From Halohasta litorea (GTDB lineage: Archaea > Halobacteriota > Halobacteria > Halobacteriales > Haloferacaceae), in contig NZ_JANHDJ010000001.1 of the NCBI RefSeq assembly GCF_024494645.1, positions 248,001-312,000 on the forward strand: a DNA stretch of 64,000 bases, written 5' to 3'. A program made the position numbers and the translations under genes. The notes beneath the pieces are model-generated. The model ran no database searches and was not told where the DNA came from. It saw only the letters and a program-made list of their open reading frames with translations. Of the stretch, positions 25,363 to 34,797 are shown piece by piece; the first letter of the stretch is position 1, and every line of letters begins with the position of its first letter.

Positions 25363-26295
25363 ATGAATGGCGAGTCAGCGTTGACGCGCGGTGCGACCGA
25401 CCGCGACGTCAAAGAACGGCTGGTCGGTGTGTTGTTGTTTGCCTGTGCAGCACTGACCATATTCGTGACCGCAAGCATTCTGTTTACGCTTGCATACGAC
25501 ACAGTCACGTTCTTCGGGTTCGACGAAACGTCGGTCGTCGGCTTTCTGACCGAACTCGAATGGGAACCGAGAAACGGCTTTTACGGCGTCTGGCCGCTCG
25601 TGAGTTCGACGCTGATCGTTACGGTCGTCTCCGCGCTGGTCGCGATCCCGATCGGCACGGCGGCGGCCGTCTACCTCTCGGAGTATGCGAGCCCGAAGAT
25701 GCGGTCGGTGATCAAACCCGCCCTCGAAATCCTCGCGGGGATCCCGACGGTCGTCTACGGCTACCTCGCGTTAGTCTACCTGACACCGTGGCTTCGAAGC
25801 ATCGGCCTCCCGCTCGGGAGTTTCAACCTCCTCAGCGCGTCGATCATGGTCGGCATCCTCATCGTGCCGATGGTCTCGTCGCTCTCCGAGGACGCGATGA
25901 GCGCCGTGCCCGATTCGCTCCGACAGGCGGGCTACGGGCTCGGCGCGACCAAGTACGAAGTGTCGACGCGGATCGTTATCCCGGCGGCGGTCTCGGGGGT
26001 CTTTTCGTCGTACATCCTCGCCCTCTCGCGGGCGATCGGCGAGACGATGATCGTCGTCATGGCTGGCGGCCTCCAGACGAACCTGTTCGACCCGCTCGAT
26101 CCGTTCGGCAGTTTGGCCGGCTCGGGCCGGACGATGACCGCCGCGATGGTCAACGCCGTCACGAGTGACGCCACCGGTGGCTCGCCGGAGTACTACAGCA
26201 TGTTCGCCATCGGCCTCTCGCTTTTCGCAATCACGTTCCTCATGAATCTCGCAAGCAACCGCATCGCCGCCCGCTACCGTGAGGTGTACCAATGA
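25363..26295 (+). CDS. pstC: Phosphate ABC transporter permease
   Basis: The 310-residue permease has six or so helices and the conserved cytoplasmic loop GYGLGATKYEVSTRIVIPAA, which contacts the ATPase, followed by SRAIGETMIVVMAGG, the PstC/PstA signature. The segment YLSEYASPKMRSVIKPALEI and GIPTVVYGYLAL are also typical of PstC. With PstA it forms the channel for phosphate uptake. It is the second gene of the operon, followed after 40 bp by pstA. Confidence 0.95.
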   Translation: MNGESALTRGATDRDVKERLVGVLLFACAALTIFVTASILFTLAYDTVTFFGFDETSVVGFLTELEWEPRNGFYGVWPLVSSTLIVTVVSALVAIPIGTAAAVYLSEYASPKMRSVIKPALEILAGIPTVVYGYLALVYLTPWLRSIGLPLGSFNLLSASIMVGILIVPMVSSLSEDAMSAVPDSLRQAGYGLGATKYEVSTRIVIPAAVSGVFSSYILALSRAIGETMIVVMAGGLQTNLFDPLDPFGSLAGSGRTMTAAMVNAVTSDATGGSPEYYSMFAIGLSLFAITFLMNLASNRIAARYREVYQ

Positions 26296-26335
26296 TCGAT
26301 CGACACCCCCGACACACAGATGAGGTGAGCCTCTA

Positions 26336-27973
26336 ATGGCCAGCGAAACACCGAGCTCCGGGACGTGGTTCGGCTCCGCGGAGAAGGTCGGTCGACTCCG
26401 TGGCCGCATCTTCAAGTGGACCTGTCTCGGTGCGACCGTGCTCACCCTGGCGTTGATGCTCGTCTTCCTGCTGTACGTCGCAAACGACGCGTTCAGGCCG
26501 TTTTCGGCCGATCCCGGCTGGCTCGCAACGATGGGGCTCACGGTCGTCGTTCCCATCGCCCTGCTCGCGGGCTACTACTACCGCCGCGACCGGTCGGCTG
26601 GCCAGGTCGCCTACACGGCTCTCGGTTTGCCCGTGTTGGTCGCGCTTGCCTCCGGCGGTCTCTGGCTGCTGTTCCGCCACATTGTCTCGCCGCGCGAATG
26701 GTTCGTGTTGGTCGTCTCGATCGTCGTTGCAGGCGGTCTCGTCGTCGGCCACTCGCGTGTGCGACACGACGCCGTTACCGAGCGACTCGTGGTGACGGTG
26801 CTCGTGCCGCTGCTTGTGGTCGTCGGGATTCCGACGGTCCTCCCCGGCCTCGGTCAGTTCCTGTATCTCCTGCCGGTCTTGCCGAACGCGCTGTTCTCGC
26901 TGATACTCGGGTTCGTCCTGCCGGTCGCGGCGATCGTCGGCTGGCGCGTGCGAGCCGTTCGCGACGCCGACCGTGACGGCGCTATCGCCGCCGGGATCAC
27001 CGTCGCCGGCGGGCTCGCCGGACTGGGCCTCGGTCCACTGGTCGGTATCCATCCGACGAGTTGGTTCGTCTTCGCCGCGCCGATCGTCGGCGCGCTCGTC
27101 GTCTACGTCGAACACGTCGTCCGCAACGACAAGGGCCTCTCGGGGCTCGCGTTCCCCGTCGTCGTCGTTGCTGGCGTCTTCGCCGGACTGGCCGTCACCC
27201 AACTGCTCGGCTTTGCCGGTCCCGACGCGTGGCTCAATATGGATTTCCTGACCAGTGCTCACGACACCGATCCCTCCGAAGCCGGGATCTATCCGACGCT
27301 CGTCGGCTCGGTGCTCATTCTCCTCGTGATCGTGCTCTCGGCGTTTCCGGTCGGGATCGGTGCGGCCATCTACCTCGAAGAGTATGCCACCTCACAGGGT
27401 CGCTTCGGGACCGTGATGGAGCTGATTCAGGTCAACATCGCCAACCTCGCGGGTGTCCCCTCGATCGTCTACGGTGTGCTCGGACTGGCGATCTTCATCA
27501 ACCTCATCGGGATGGGCCGTGGGACGGCGGTCGTCGCTGGCTTCACCGTCGGCCTGTTGATCCTCCCGATCGTCATCATCTCGACCCAGGAGGCGATCCG
27601 AGCGGTTCCCGACTCCCACCGACAGGCCTCCTATGCGATGGGTGCGACCAAGTGGCAGACGGTCAGAAACGTCGTCCTGCCCGAATCGCTCGCCGGGATC
27701 TTCACCGGGACGATCCTCGCGCTCGGCCGGGCGATCGGCGAGACCGCACCGCTGCTGATGATCGGTATCCCGGCGACCGTTCGCATCGCACCGGACTCGT
27801 TTTTGAGTCGGACCGGTGCAATGCCGAGACAGATCTTCTCGTGGTCGACCCAAATCACCACCGAGTTCCGATACGGCGTGCTCGCGGCGGGTGTCGTGAC
27901 GCTGCTGGTCGTGCTGTTGACGATGAACGCCGCGGCGATCGTGCTCCGAAACCGCTCACAACAGACCCAATAA
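26336..27973 (+). CDS. pstA: Phosphate ABC transporter permease with extended N-terminal membrane domain
   Basis: A 545-residue protein, nearly twice the size of bacterial PstA (about 280-300). The C-terminal half (about 315-540) is the permease: [32 protein letters not shown], the ATPase-contact loop [20 protein letters not shown] and [14 protein letters not shown]. The N-terminal 300 residues add around eight hydrophobic segments with no recognisable domain. Long PstA forms occur in haloarchaea, so this is not a fusion peculiar to this strain as far as I can tell. Its stop is 2 bp from the pstB start, so expression is tightly coupled. Confidence 0.94.
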   Translation: MASETPSSGTWFGSAEKVGRLRGRIFKWTCLGATVLTLALMLVFLLYVANDAFRPFSADPGWLATMGLTVVVPIALLAGYYYRRDRSAGQVAYTALGLPVLVALASGGLWLLFRHIVSPREWFVLVVSIVVAGGLVVGHSRVRHDAVTERLVVTVLVPLLVVVGIPTVLPGLGQFLYLLPVLPNALFSLILGFVLPVAAIVGWRVRAVRDADRDGAIAAGITVAGGLAGLGLGPLVGIHPTSWFVFAAPIVGALVVYVEHVVRNDKGLSGLAFPVVVVAGVFAGLAVTQLLGFAGPDAWLNMDFLTSAHDTDPSEAGIYPTLVGSVLILLVIVLSAFPVGIGAAIYLEEYATSQGRFGTVMELIQVNIANLAGVPSIVYGVLGLAIFINLIGMGRGTAVVAGFTVGLLILPIVIISTQEAIRAVPDSHRQASYAMGATKWQTVRNVVLPESLAGIFTGTILALGRAIGETAPLLMIGIPATVRIAPDSFLSRTGAMPRQIFSWSTQITTEFRYGVLAAGVVTLLVVLLTMNAAAIVLRNRSQQTQ

Positions 27974-27975
27974 CC

Positions 27976-28911
27976 ATGACCCCTACTGACCCCTCACCGG
28001 ATCGAAACCAGAGACGAGTCGCAACCGACGGCGGCGTCTCGACCACAGATGACGCCGAATCGACGTCCGACCCAACAGAAGCCGACGGCGACTCAGAGAA
28101 ACTCGTCGACGTGTCGTCGTCGTTTACCGTCTCGGACGATGACGAGGATCGACCGCAGGCGGCTGAGACCGCCATCGAAACACGCGACCTCGACGTCTAC
28201 TACGGCGACGAGCAGGCACTCCAGTCGGTTTCGATGGAGATTCCCGAAAAGCAGGTCACCGCACTCATCGGTCCCTCGGGCTGCGGCAAATCGACGTTCC
28301 TCCGGTGTCTCAACCGGATGAACGACCTCATCGATATCGCCAATGTCGACGGTGAGGTGCGCTTCGAGGGGAAAAACATCTACGACGAGGACGTCGATCC
28401 GGTCGCCCTGCGGCGGAAGATCGGCATGGTGTTTCAACAGCCCAACCCGTTCCCCAAGTCGATCTACGACAACGTCGCCTTCGGCCTCGAAGTCCAGGAC
28501 GAGGCGGTCACCGACGAAACCGTCCGGCGTGCGCTCGAACGGGCCGCCCTGCTTGAGGAGGTCGACGGGCGACTCGACGAGTCGGGGCTCGAACTCTCCG
28601 GCGGCCAACAGCAGCGACTCTGTATCGCCCGTGCCATCGCGCCCGACCCTGAGGTGATTCTGATGGACGAGCCCGCGAGCGCACTCGACCCGGTCGCCAC
28701 CTCGAAGATCGAGGATCTGATCGCCGATCTCTCCGAGGAGTACACCGTCATCATCGTTACGCACAACATGCAGCAGGCTGCCCGGATCTCGGATAAAACG
28801 GCGGTCTTCCTGACCGGCGGCGAGCTCGTGGAGTACGACGACACCAAAGATATCTTCGAGAACCCCGACAACCAGCGCGTCGAAGACTACATCACCGGCA
28901 AGTTCGGCTGA
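27976..28911 (+). CDS. pstB: Phosphate ABC transporter ATP-binding protein
   Basis: The 311-residue product has an acidic N-terminal extension of about 65 residues, then a PstB ATPase: Walker [11 protein letters not shown]-loop [15 protein letters not shown], signature LSGGQQQR, Walker [14 protein letters not shown], and H-loop [12 protein letters not shown]. Family proteins power phosphate import. A longer frame opens far upstream inside pstA but ATG at 27976 follows the pstA stop by 2 bp and is right for the operon. The extension ([16 protein letters not shown] and similar) is probably an adaptation to salt, not a domain. Confidence 0.96.
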   Translation: MTPTDPSPDRNQRRVATDGGVSTTDDAESTSDPTEADGDSEKLVDVSSSFTVSDDDEDRPQAAETAIETRDLDVYYGDEQALQSVSMEIPEKQVTALIGPSGCGKSTFLRCLNRMNDLIDIANVDGEVRFEGKNIYDEDVDPVALRRKIGMVFQQPNPFPKSIYDNVAFGLEVQDEAVTDETVRRALERAALLEEVDGRLDESGLELSGGQQQRLCIARAIAPDPEVILMDEPASALDPVATSKIEDLIADLSEEYTVIIVTHNMQQAARISDKTAVFLTGGELVEYDDTKDIFENPDNQRVEDYITGKFG

Positions 28912-29294
28912 TTGCTCGGCGGCTGGTGGTTTCGCAGGGCTCGGTCGGTTTCGAGCCACTGAGCGAACGAATCGTGTGCTGTCCGCGTCTCTTCTGTGAG
29001 TGTACTCACGACATCTGTGAGGCTACATCCGTCGAGATGTTCTTGATCGTCAGTTGCTAGTCCAGCTGGCGGAGCCAAATCTGTTCCACCCTGTTGGGGT
29101 CATCTACAGAAACATACCGTTCCTGAATCTATATAGTAGTACGTACGTTATGTTTTATCACAGATTATCTATTGGCGCAAACTGCGCTAAAATCGCTTCT
29201 CGAACGCTATTTCTCTGATATTCGAGACTATGTTGATATTCGTATGACTACATATATGAGTACATTTATCACGTATCTCACGTGACTGTATGGT
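28912..29294. other. Intergenic control region before the AbrB-PhoU gene
   Basis: About 380 bp. A 63-codon minus-strand frame (28887-29078) overlaps the pstB end and has no recognisable domain; it may be a remnant. The right half is AT-rich and carries ctatatagt at 29129-29137 and a TATA-like acatttatca at about 29262, some 25-30 bases before the start codon at 29295. Confidence 0.5.
29129..29137 (+). promoter_or_regulatory. Second copy of the candidate phosphate operator word
   Basis: The 9-mer ctatatagt is identical to 24198-24206 upstream of pstS. It is followed by a self-complementary acgtacgt (29141-29148). It lies about 165 bases before the AbrB-PhoU start, further than the pst copy. 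Confidence 0.4.
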
Positions 29295-30314
29295 ATGGAG
29301 ACGCGGAAAGTCCAAGTGACAGGTGGGTCGACCTACACCGTCTCGATTCCGAAATCGTGGGCCAACGACAACGGGGTGAGCGCGGGGAGCACCGTCGAGT
29401 TCTACCCGGAGGGTGATTCACTCTTTATGACACCTGCGGGTGCCGACGAGCGAACCGAGGGAACGCTGGATATCACGAACCTGATGGGGACCGAACTGAT
29501 TCGCGCGGTGACGACGATGTACGTCAGCGGCTTCGACATTATCCGGCTGGAAAGCGCCCGAATCTCCAACGACCAGCGGCGGACGATCCGGGAGGCCACC
29601 CAGAGTCTCGTCGGCCTCGAAGTCTTGGAGGAGACCAAAGGCGAGATCGTCATCCGGGACCTGTTGGACTCCTCGGAGCTATCGATCCACAACGCGGTCA
29701 CGCGGATGCGACTCATCGCGTCGTCGATGCTCGAAGACGCCCTGCTGGCGCTGCGGGATCTCGACCGGGATCTGGCCCACGACGTGATCCAGCGCGACGA
29801 CGACGTCGACCGGCTGTGGATGGTCGTCTCGCGGATCTTCCGGGCCACGCTCCGAACCCCCAAGGCGACCGAAGAGCTCGGGCTGCCGCGGGAGGTCTGT
29901 TTCGACTATCATTCCAGCGCCCGCCAACTGGAGCGGATCGGCGACCACGCGACCAAGATCGCCCACATCTCCCTGGACATCGAACAGGAGGTCCCCGAGG
30001 AGGCGCTGGACGCCATCGACGAGCTCCATTCGGAGGTCGTCACCGTCATCGACGGCGGGATGGACGCGCTGTTCACCGACGACAGCGAGGAGGCCACCCG
30101 GCTGGCCAACGACGTTCGGGAGCGCGTCCGTGACGTCGATGCGACCGCCCGCGGGATCGACGAACTGCTCCGTGAACTCGATCCGGCACGGGCCCAGCTG
30201 GTCGGCCGGATCGTCGATTCCGTCTCGCGGACCGCCGACTACGGCGGCAACATCGCCGAGACTGCCCTCCAGAAGGCCGCCCCCACCCCCGGCTCGTCGT
30301 CGACCCACGACTGA
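29295..30314 (+). CDS. AbrB-PhoU fusion phosphate regulator
   Basis: A 339-residue protein. Residues about 1-45 form an AbrB/SpoVT-type DNA-binding swapped hairpin (METRKVQVTGGSTYTVSIPK, then ANDNGVSAGSTV), and the rest is a two-repeat PhoU helical bundle with RQLERIGDHATKIAHIS and SVSRTADYGGNIAETA. This architecture is common in archaea and suggests a PhoU that reads cell phosphate and binds DNA directly, so it is the best candidate to bind the AT-rich motifs in this locus. It follows pstB in the same direction but has its own promoter region. Confidence 0.9.
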   Translation: METRKVQVTGGSTYTVSIPKSWANDNGVSAGSTVEFYPEGDSLFMTPAGADERTEGTLDITNLMGTELIRAVTTMYVSGFDIIRLESARISNDQRRTIREATQSLVGLEVLEETKGEIVIRDLLDSSELSIHNAVTRMRLIASSMLEDALLALRDLDRDLAHDVIQRDDDVDRLWMVVSRIFRATLRTPKATEELGLPREVCFDYHSSARQLERIGDHATKIAHISLDIEQEVPEEALDAIDELHSEVVTVIDGGMDALFTDDSEEATRLANDVRERVRDVDATARGIDELLRELDPARAQLVGRIVDSVSRTADYGGNIAETALQKAAPTPGSSSTHD

Positions 30315-30707
30315 GGCCGGTCGACGACAGACCCGCTATTACTTCGTGGTGTCGTCCGGCGGCGCTTTCGGCGGGAGATAGAAGGAGACCGTGTTCCCTG
30401 TCGCGTCGTTTGGCTGTCGTCTCGGTATACTCGTCGAGGGCTTCGATCTCCAACATTAGCCTTGTCTACCATCCGGAGCTCGATATTCGAGATGGGGATG
30501 ACGGTCCCGACACAAGAATACACCAACACGGTCAGGACGGGTGTACCTCAGAATGGTTCGTACTGGATCTGTGCGCCGTCTTCCGTGATAACTTCCTCGA
30601 TGCGTTTCGCAACTTGCTGGCTTCGTCATCGTCGCCATCGTAATCAACGCGGGATGACTAGTACCGAGCCTGATCGCGAAGCAGTGGCTTCACTATTTCT
30701 GATATTA
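30315..30707. other. Gene-free junction before the AT-rich island, possibly a decayed gene
   Basis: About 390 bp with no intact gene. On the minus strand, three consecutive short frames have normal protein composition: QQVAKRIEEVITEDGAQIQY, then VLVYSCVGTVIPISNIELRM, then MLEIEALDEYTETTAKRRDR. They occur in coding order but in changing frames, as a frameshifted remnant would. I cannot name the source. The base composition falls here from GC-rich to AT-rich, so it is the left border of the island. Confidence 0.4.
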
Positions 30708-31463
30708 TTAAACAAATAAAAGAACGCTTCCCAATACTGCTACCCCCGCGATAGTATATGACACCGTCTTTTTTGAAACGTTATGCGCAAATCTCCATCC
30801 GATAACCTGTGAGAAAATGTATGGGACTCCAATGGTGATAAACGGGTAAAAAGCAGGGGTATTACCCTGAAAAACATGGCCTAAGGCCGTACTTATACTA
30901 ATCAAGATACCGCTAGCCAACCCAGCCCCAATAGCTGTAATAGGAGCGATTCCAAAATAGATCAGCAGAGGAACGGTCAGTGCTGGTCCACCAATACCAG
31001 TGAGACCTGCAATTACTCCAATCAACGAGCTACTGAGCGTGATTTTTACTAAAATTTGAGCCGTTCTCCATTCCAGCGCATATTCTGAAGGGGATGATGA
31101 TGAGTGACGCTGTTGGTACACAATACCGATCGTAGTGAGTAATAGGATTCCAGCCAATATTGTTTCGAATACGTGAACCGGGAGCTTCGGAGTAACTTGC
31201 GCGCCAATACGTGTCCCAATAAGTGCTGGAACCCCGACAGAAGCAGCCAAAAGCCAGTCGATCCCGTCACTATAATAGTAAAGCCCAGTCGCAGTTATCG
31301 TTGCAATCACAAAGATACTACTTGCGGTCGCAGCAGCGACTGGCGGTGACAGAGCAATGCCAAGATTTAGCAGGAGTAGTACTGGTACGCCTCCCGGACC
31401 ACCAATTCCACCAATACTTCCACTTATCACTCCGATAGCAGCCATTAAAATAATTAATTCCAC
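30708..31463 (-). CDS. TauE/SafE-family membrane anion exporter
   Basis: A 251-residue membrane protein with about eight helices. The two homologous halves begin with glycine motifs GGIGGPGGVPVLLLL and GLTGIGGPALTVPLLIY, the mark of the TauE/SafE (DUF81) family, thought to move sulfite, sulfoacetate or other anions. The substrate here is unknown; the phosphate setting allows an anion of organophosphate breakdown. The DNA is AT-rich like the rest of the island. It follows the HAD phosphatase gene by 33 bp in the same direction and may be co-transcribed with it. Confidence 0.85.
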   Translation of the reverse strand: MELIILMAAIGVISGSIGGIGGPGGVPVLLLLNLGIALSPPVAAATASSIFVIATITATGLYYYSDGIDWLLAASVGVPALIGTRIGAQVTPKLPVHVFETILAGILLLTTIGIVYQQRHSSSSPSEYALEWRTAQILVKITLSSSLIGVIAGLTGIGGPALTVPLLIYFGIAPITAIGAGLASGILISISTALGHVFQGNTPAFYPFITIGVPYIFSQVIGWRFAHNVSKKTVSYTIAGVAVLGSVLLFV

Positions 31464-31496
31464 AAATTACACATCCATAGTCGCAATTTGTTCAGA

Positions 31497-32282
31497 TTAT
31501 AATGTTATGTTTTCTGCCAGCTCCGACAGATCTGACACGACATGGTCAACATCTACCTCACCCTGCCGAATATCTACATGACTAGTAACTCCAGTCATTG
31601 GTAATATTGTCGTCATCCCTGCCTGGTTACCCATCTTGATATCTGTCTCAAGACGATCTCCAATCATCAAACACTGTTCTGGATCGGTGTCCAATCGATT
31701 CAAAGCCATCTGAAGGATTACGTTTGAGGGCTTTCCGATCAATTGATCCAATTCACGGCCGGTTACCCCCTCAATTGCACCAATCATTCCTGCTGCATCA
31801 GGTATTTCTCCGTTATCAATAGGACAGGTCTGGTCTGGGTTTGTCGCAACGAATATTGTACCCTTCTCGCTTAGTACAGTCAATGCATCTTGGAGGACTT
31901 GATAGTCGAAGTCGAAATCAATTGATGCAATTAAAACATTAGCCCTTTGCGGTGAGGTTGTTGTTTGTACTCCCGCATAGTGTAGTTCCTCCACCAATGC
32001 TTTCTCCCCAACGACGTAGACTTCAGCTTCTGAATGATTCTGGGACAAATAATCTGCTGATGCAGTAGCGGAGGTTATAATTTCATCAGGATTACAACCC
32101 ACTCCCAAATCATTGAGCTTATCACAATACTTTTCACGCCTATCAATTGGCTTGTTTGTGACAAATAAAATTTGGATCCCAGCCTCACGAAGTGTTTTTA
32201 TCCCCTCCGCTGCGTTGGGAATTAGTGATTTTCCTCGATATACCGTCCCATCAAGATCGACTATTGCAGCATTATATGTCAT
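31497..32282 (-). CDS. HAD-IIA family phosphatase (NagD/glycerol-phosphatase type)
   Basis: The 261-residue protein has the HAD motifs: AAIVDLDGTVYRG (nucleophile and acid aspartates), LFVTNKPIDRREKY (motif II), and the C-terminal GDRLETDIKMGNQAGM. The C2a cap and the LIGKPSNVILQMAL segment (motif III lysine) place it with NagD, AraL and glycerol-1-phosphate phosphatases of subfamily IIA. It should release phosphate from a small sugar or glycerol phosphate in the cytoplasm. It is divergent from another HAD phosphatase gene and close to a Phn-type importer and a diesterase, which suits breakdown of imported phosphate esters. Confidence 0.88.
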   Translation of the reverse strand: MTYNAAIVDLDGTVYRGKSLIPNAAEGIKTLREAGIQILFVTNKPIDRREKYCDKLNDLGVGCNPDEIITSATASADYLSQNHSEAEVYVVGEKALVEELHYAGVQTTTSPQRANVLIASIDFDFDYQVLQDALTVLSEKGTIFVATNPDQTCPIDNGEIPDAAGMIGAIEGVTGRELDQLIGKPSNVILQMALNRLDTDPEQCLMIGDRLETDIKMGNQAGMTTILPMTGVTSHVDIRQGEVDVDHVVSDLSELAENITL

Positions 32283-32506
32283 GAATCCAACCCAATAACT
32301 AGGGGTCCTGATTTTATTTTGTGCCGATGCTTGCCGCGCTCAAATTGGTTTATTACCAACATACCCTGCAAGGTACGAGATATGTGTATTAATATTTTTG
32401 CTATTCATTCATAATACTATATAGCGAATTATATTGAATAAACAACCTATAGATTAAATATAACTTTGACACAAAAATTTATTAACACTGATTGCTATTT
32501 TGACTT
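32283..32506. promoter_or_regulatory. AT-rich divergent promoter region between two HAD genes
   Basis: About 220 bp, strongly AT-rich. A TATA-like aatttattaac lies at about 32477-32487, some 25 bases before the ATG at 32507. The minus-strand gene starts at 32282. No gene is visible between. Confidence 0.5.
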
Positions 32507-33178
32507 ATGTCGACTCCTGTGGCAATAGATATTGACGGCACTATGACCCAACCAGACGGTGGAATTGATCCTAAGTTGTTTGACATTCTCCATGACTGGC
32601 CAGAACCTGTTGTTATAGCTACTGGAAAAGCATTTCCGTACCCTGTAGCCCTCTGTGAATTTATTGGGATACCGACTCAAGTCGTCGCTGAAAATGGTGG
32701 CGTCGCCTGCACTGATGACTCCGTCGCTATTCTCGGTGACGGGAAAGCTGCTCGAAACGCCGTTTATTCGTTCGAATCTGCTGGTTACGACATCCAGCGT
32801 GGAGACAATGATCTTCACAACCGATGGCGGGAAACAGAAGTTTCTGTCGCAACTACTGTCGATGTCAGTGTACTGTCCGAGTTCGCGGAAGCACATGGAC
32901 AAACAGTTGTCGACACCGGTTATTCCTACCATGTCAAATCACCGAGCATCTCGAAAGCTGGTGGGCTCGCGTACGTAGCTGAGGAATTAGGGCTTGAAAC
33001 GACTGACTTCGTCGCAATCGGTGACTCGGAGAACGACTCTGAAATGTTTGATGTGTGTAAATACTCATTTTCTGTGGCTAATTGTGATGCATCTGCAGAA
33101 GCAGCTGCTGATGAGGTTACTGATAGTCCCTTCTCTGCAGGGACCATCGAAGCACTCGATATCCTCTGTTCGGATTGA
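32507..33178 (+). CDS. Phosphoglycolate phosphatase-like HAD hydrolase
   Basis: A 223-residue HAD-IIB-type protein: STPVAIDIDGTMTQPDGGID (motif I), VIATGKAFPYPVAL (motif II), a C2b cap with WRETEVSVATTVDVSVL, then SKAGGLAYVAEELGL (motif III lysine) and AIGDSENDSEMFDV (motif IV). This matches archaeal phosphoglycolate phosphatases, which also act on other small phosphate esters. The length is typical. AT-rich codons mark it as part of the island. It converges on the MgtC-like gene with 4 bp between stops. The precise substrate is unproven. Confidence 0.87.
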   Translation: MSTPVAIDIDGTMTQPDGGIDPKLFDILHDWPEPVVIATGKAFPYPVALCEFIGIPTQVVAENGGVACTDDSVAILGDGKAARNAVYSFESAGYDIQRGDNDLHNRWRETEVSVATTVDVSVLSEFAEAHGQTVVDTGYSYHVKSPSISKAGGLAYVAEELGLETTDFVAIGDSENDSEMFDVCKYSFSVANCDASAEAAADEVTDSPFSAGTIEALDILCSD

Positions 33179-33182
33179 TTTT

Positions 33183-34511
33183 TCATATCAATTGAACACT
33201 AATAACTACGCCAATAATTCCCATCACGGACAAGTACATTGATTTTCGTACTATCGGCCTCAGTAGTGATCGATTGATACTTGCTGCAAATCCGATTTTA
33301 ACGAGTATACTCGAAAGCGTGCCAACAAGAACACCTTGCGCTGCTACTGCTGGAGAGATTTGACCTGTTGAAGATAGTGAAACTGCTGTAGTAGTCGTGG
33401 TTCCACTTGATACAATACCACTAAGAAAACTGGTAAGCAGGAATCCAGTAGTTCCAAAGAACCGCTGTGCTCCCGCTGTTAGTACTAATACTCCGAGGAA
33501 GAGCAGCCCGAATTTGAATGCATTTGCACTACTAAACGGCGAATTGAAGTCGAGGTTCAGTTCACCTTCCCAATCATTATCGTAGAACGCAAGCCCAATA
33601 CCACTGATAGCGATCAAACCGAGAGGTAATCCAACACTGATAGCTGATTCTGGAACAAATACGACAATTATTGCTAGATTTCGGACAGCCATCGCTGCAT
33701 CAGCTATCAATATTGTCCCTACTGCGAGCCTTGTGATTCCTACATTGTTTTTCGCACGTCCTGCGATTTCACCGATTACAGCCGTGGAATTGACGAGGCC
33801 CCCAAAGAAACCGGTTACAGCTATGCCCATACTTCCGTACCGCTGCATCACAATATAATTGACAAATCCGATGCCGCTCACCGCGATCACGAGTGTCCAG
33901 ACTAGCCTGGGATTAATAGCATCCCAAGGGCCGTAAGTACCCACAGGAAGTAGTGGATAGACGACAAAGGCAATAATTGCAAATTCGCCTGCACTCCGCA
34001 CCTCTTCTCGTGAGAGCTGGTCCACGAACCCATGAAGCTCGCCTCGTAGTACAAGTAAGAATGAGGATGTAATTCCTATGATGACGCCAATAAGAACATG
34101 CTCTGCACCTACAAGTATGCCTACCGCGTACGCGACAAGTAGTGAGGTCGATGTCGTCAGAGATAAACTAAATTCTGAACTACTGATTGATTCCTTTGAT
34201 TGCGCTACCAAACCTTGGACACCCAGTAGACTTCCTTGAACTAAAACTAGTATTCCTCCCAATGCTAATAGCACAGTTTCGTCTAGAGACATTGCTGCTG
34301 CGCCAATTAAGCTAGTTAACGTGAATGTTCGGATGCCTGCAGACTTGTTAGACCATTCTCGTTCAAGACCAAGTAGCATCCCCAGCGATCCAGCAATGAA
34401 GAGATTGAGGATCTCTGTATCGAGTGCAAATGTTTCTATACCTACCATCATGGCCTGATTAGTAATATTGTCCACGGTGAAATTCAGGGCTGTTAATATG
34501 AGTTCCGGCAT
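33183..34511 (-). CDS. MgtC/DUF4010 membrane protein
   Basis: A 442-residue protein with about twelve helices. The N-terminal third has the MgtC/SapB-like motif IAGSLGMLLGLEREWSNKSA followed by GIRTFTLTSLIGAA. The remainder matches DUF4010: VVYPLLPVGTYGPWDAINPR, GFFGGLVNSTAVIGEIAGRA and GIVSSGTTTTTAVSLSSTGQ. Family function is unknown; MgtC relatives are linked to magnesium and to phosphate/ATP homeostasis. Its place beside phosphate genes is in keeping with that. It is divergent from phnD, sharing a 286-bp AT-rich control region. Confidence 0.85.
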   Translation of the reverse strand: MPELILTALNFTVDNITNQAMMVGIETFALDTEILNLFIAGSLGMLLGLEREWSNKSAGIRTFTLTSLIGAAAMSLDETVLLALGGILVLVQGSLLGVQGLVAQSKESISSSEFSLSLTTSTSLLVAYAVGILVGAEHVLIGVIIGITSSFLLVLRGELHGFVDQLSREEVRSAGEFAIIAFVVYPLLPVGTYGPWDAINPRLVWTLVIAVSGIGFVNYIVMQRYGSMGIAVTGFFGGLVNSTAVIGEIAGRAKNNVGITRLAVGTILIADAAMAVRNLAIIVVFVPESAISVGLPLGLIAISGIGLAFYDNDWEGELNLDFNSPFSSANAFKFGLLFLGVLVLTAGAQRFFGTTGFLLTSFLSGIVSSGTTTTTAVSLSSTGQISPAVAAQGVLVGTLSSILVKIGFAASINRSLLRPIVRKSMYLSVMGIIGVVISVQLI

Positions 34512-34797
34512 ATTTATATAGACTATGTATCTCTATTGTGTCTATGGAGGCAAACATAGTGATAGGTAATAGGTGTTACCCTTGACGCACGGGTAATCAC
34601 CAAAAAATATAAATAATCAGACACTACACCACACTCTTAGTCATAAGTGACAGAACTAAGTCATACATTTTTGTCTGATGTATAATAGCTAAAGTACGCT
34701 AAGAGGGCGAATAAACCCATTTTTAGCACCTTTTTATATATCATATATATAATAAAAAGACTTTTTTACCTATCTTTTATGATTGATAGTGTTGACA
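34512..34797. promoter_or_regulatory. AT-rich control region upstream of phnD with repeats
   Basis: This 286-bp stretch has three ordered signals: an inverted pair actatgt/acatagt (34522-34528, 34554-34560); a hairpin-like pair ggtgttaccc/gggtaatcacc (34572-34581, 34591-34601); and direct repeats cttagtcata and ctaagtcata (34636-34645, 34656-34665) exactly 20 bp apart. Long AT runs near 34735-34765 can supply TATA boxes. The repeats look like operators for phnDCEE and/or the divergent MgtC-like gene. Confidence 0.5.

Noticed and set aside
28887-29078. 63-codon minus-strand frame after pstB
   Set aside because: Overlaps the pstB end, has no recognisable domain and no clear promoter; at best a remnant.
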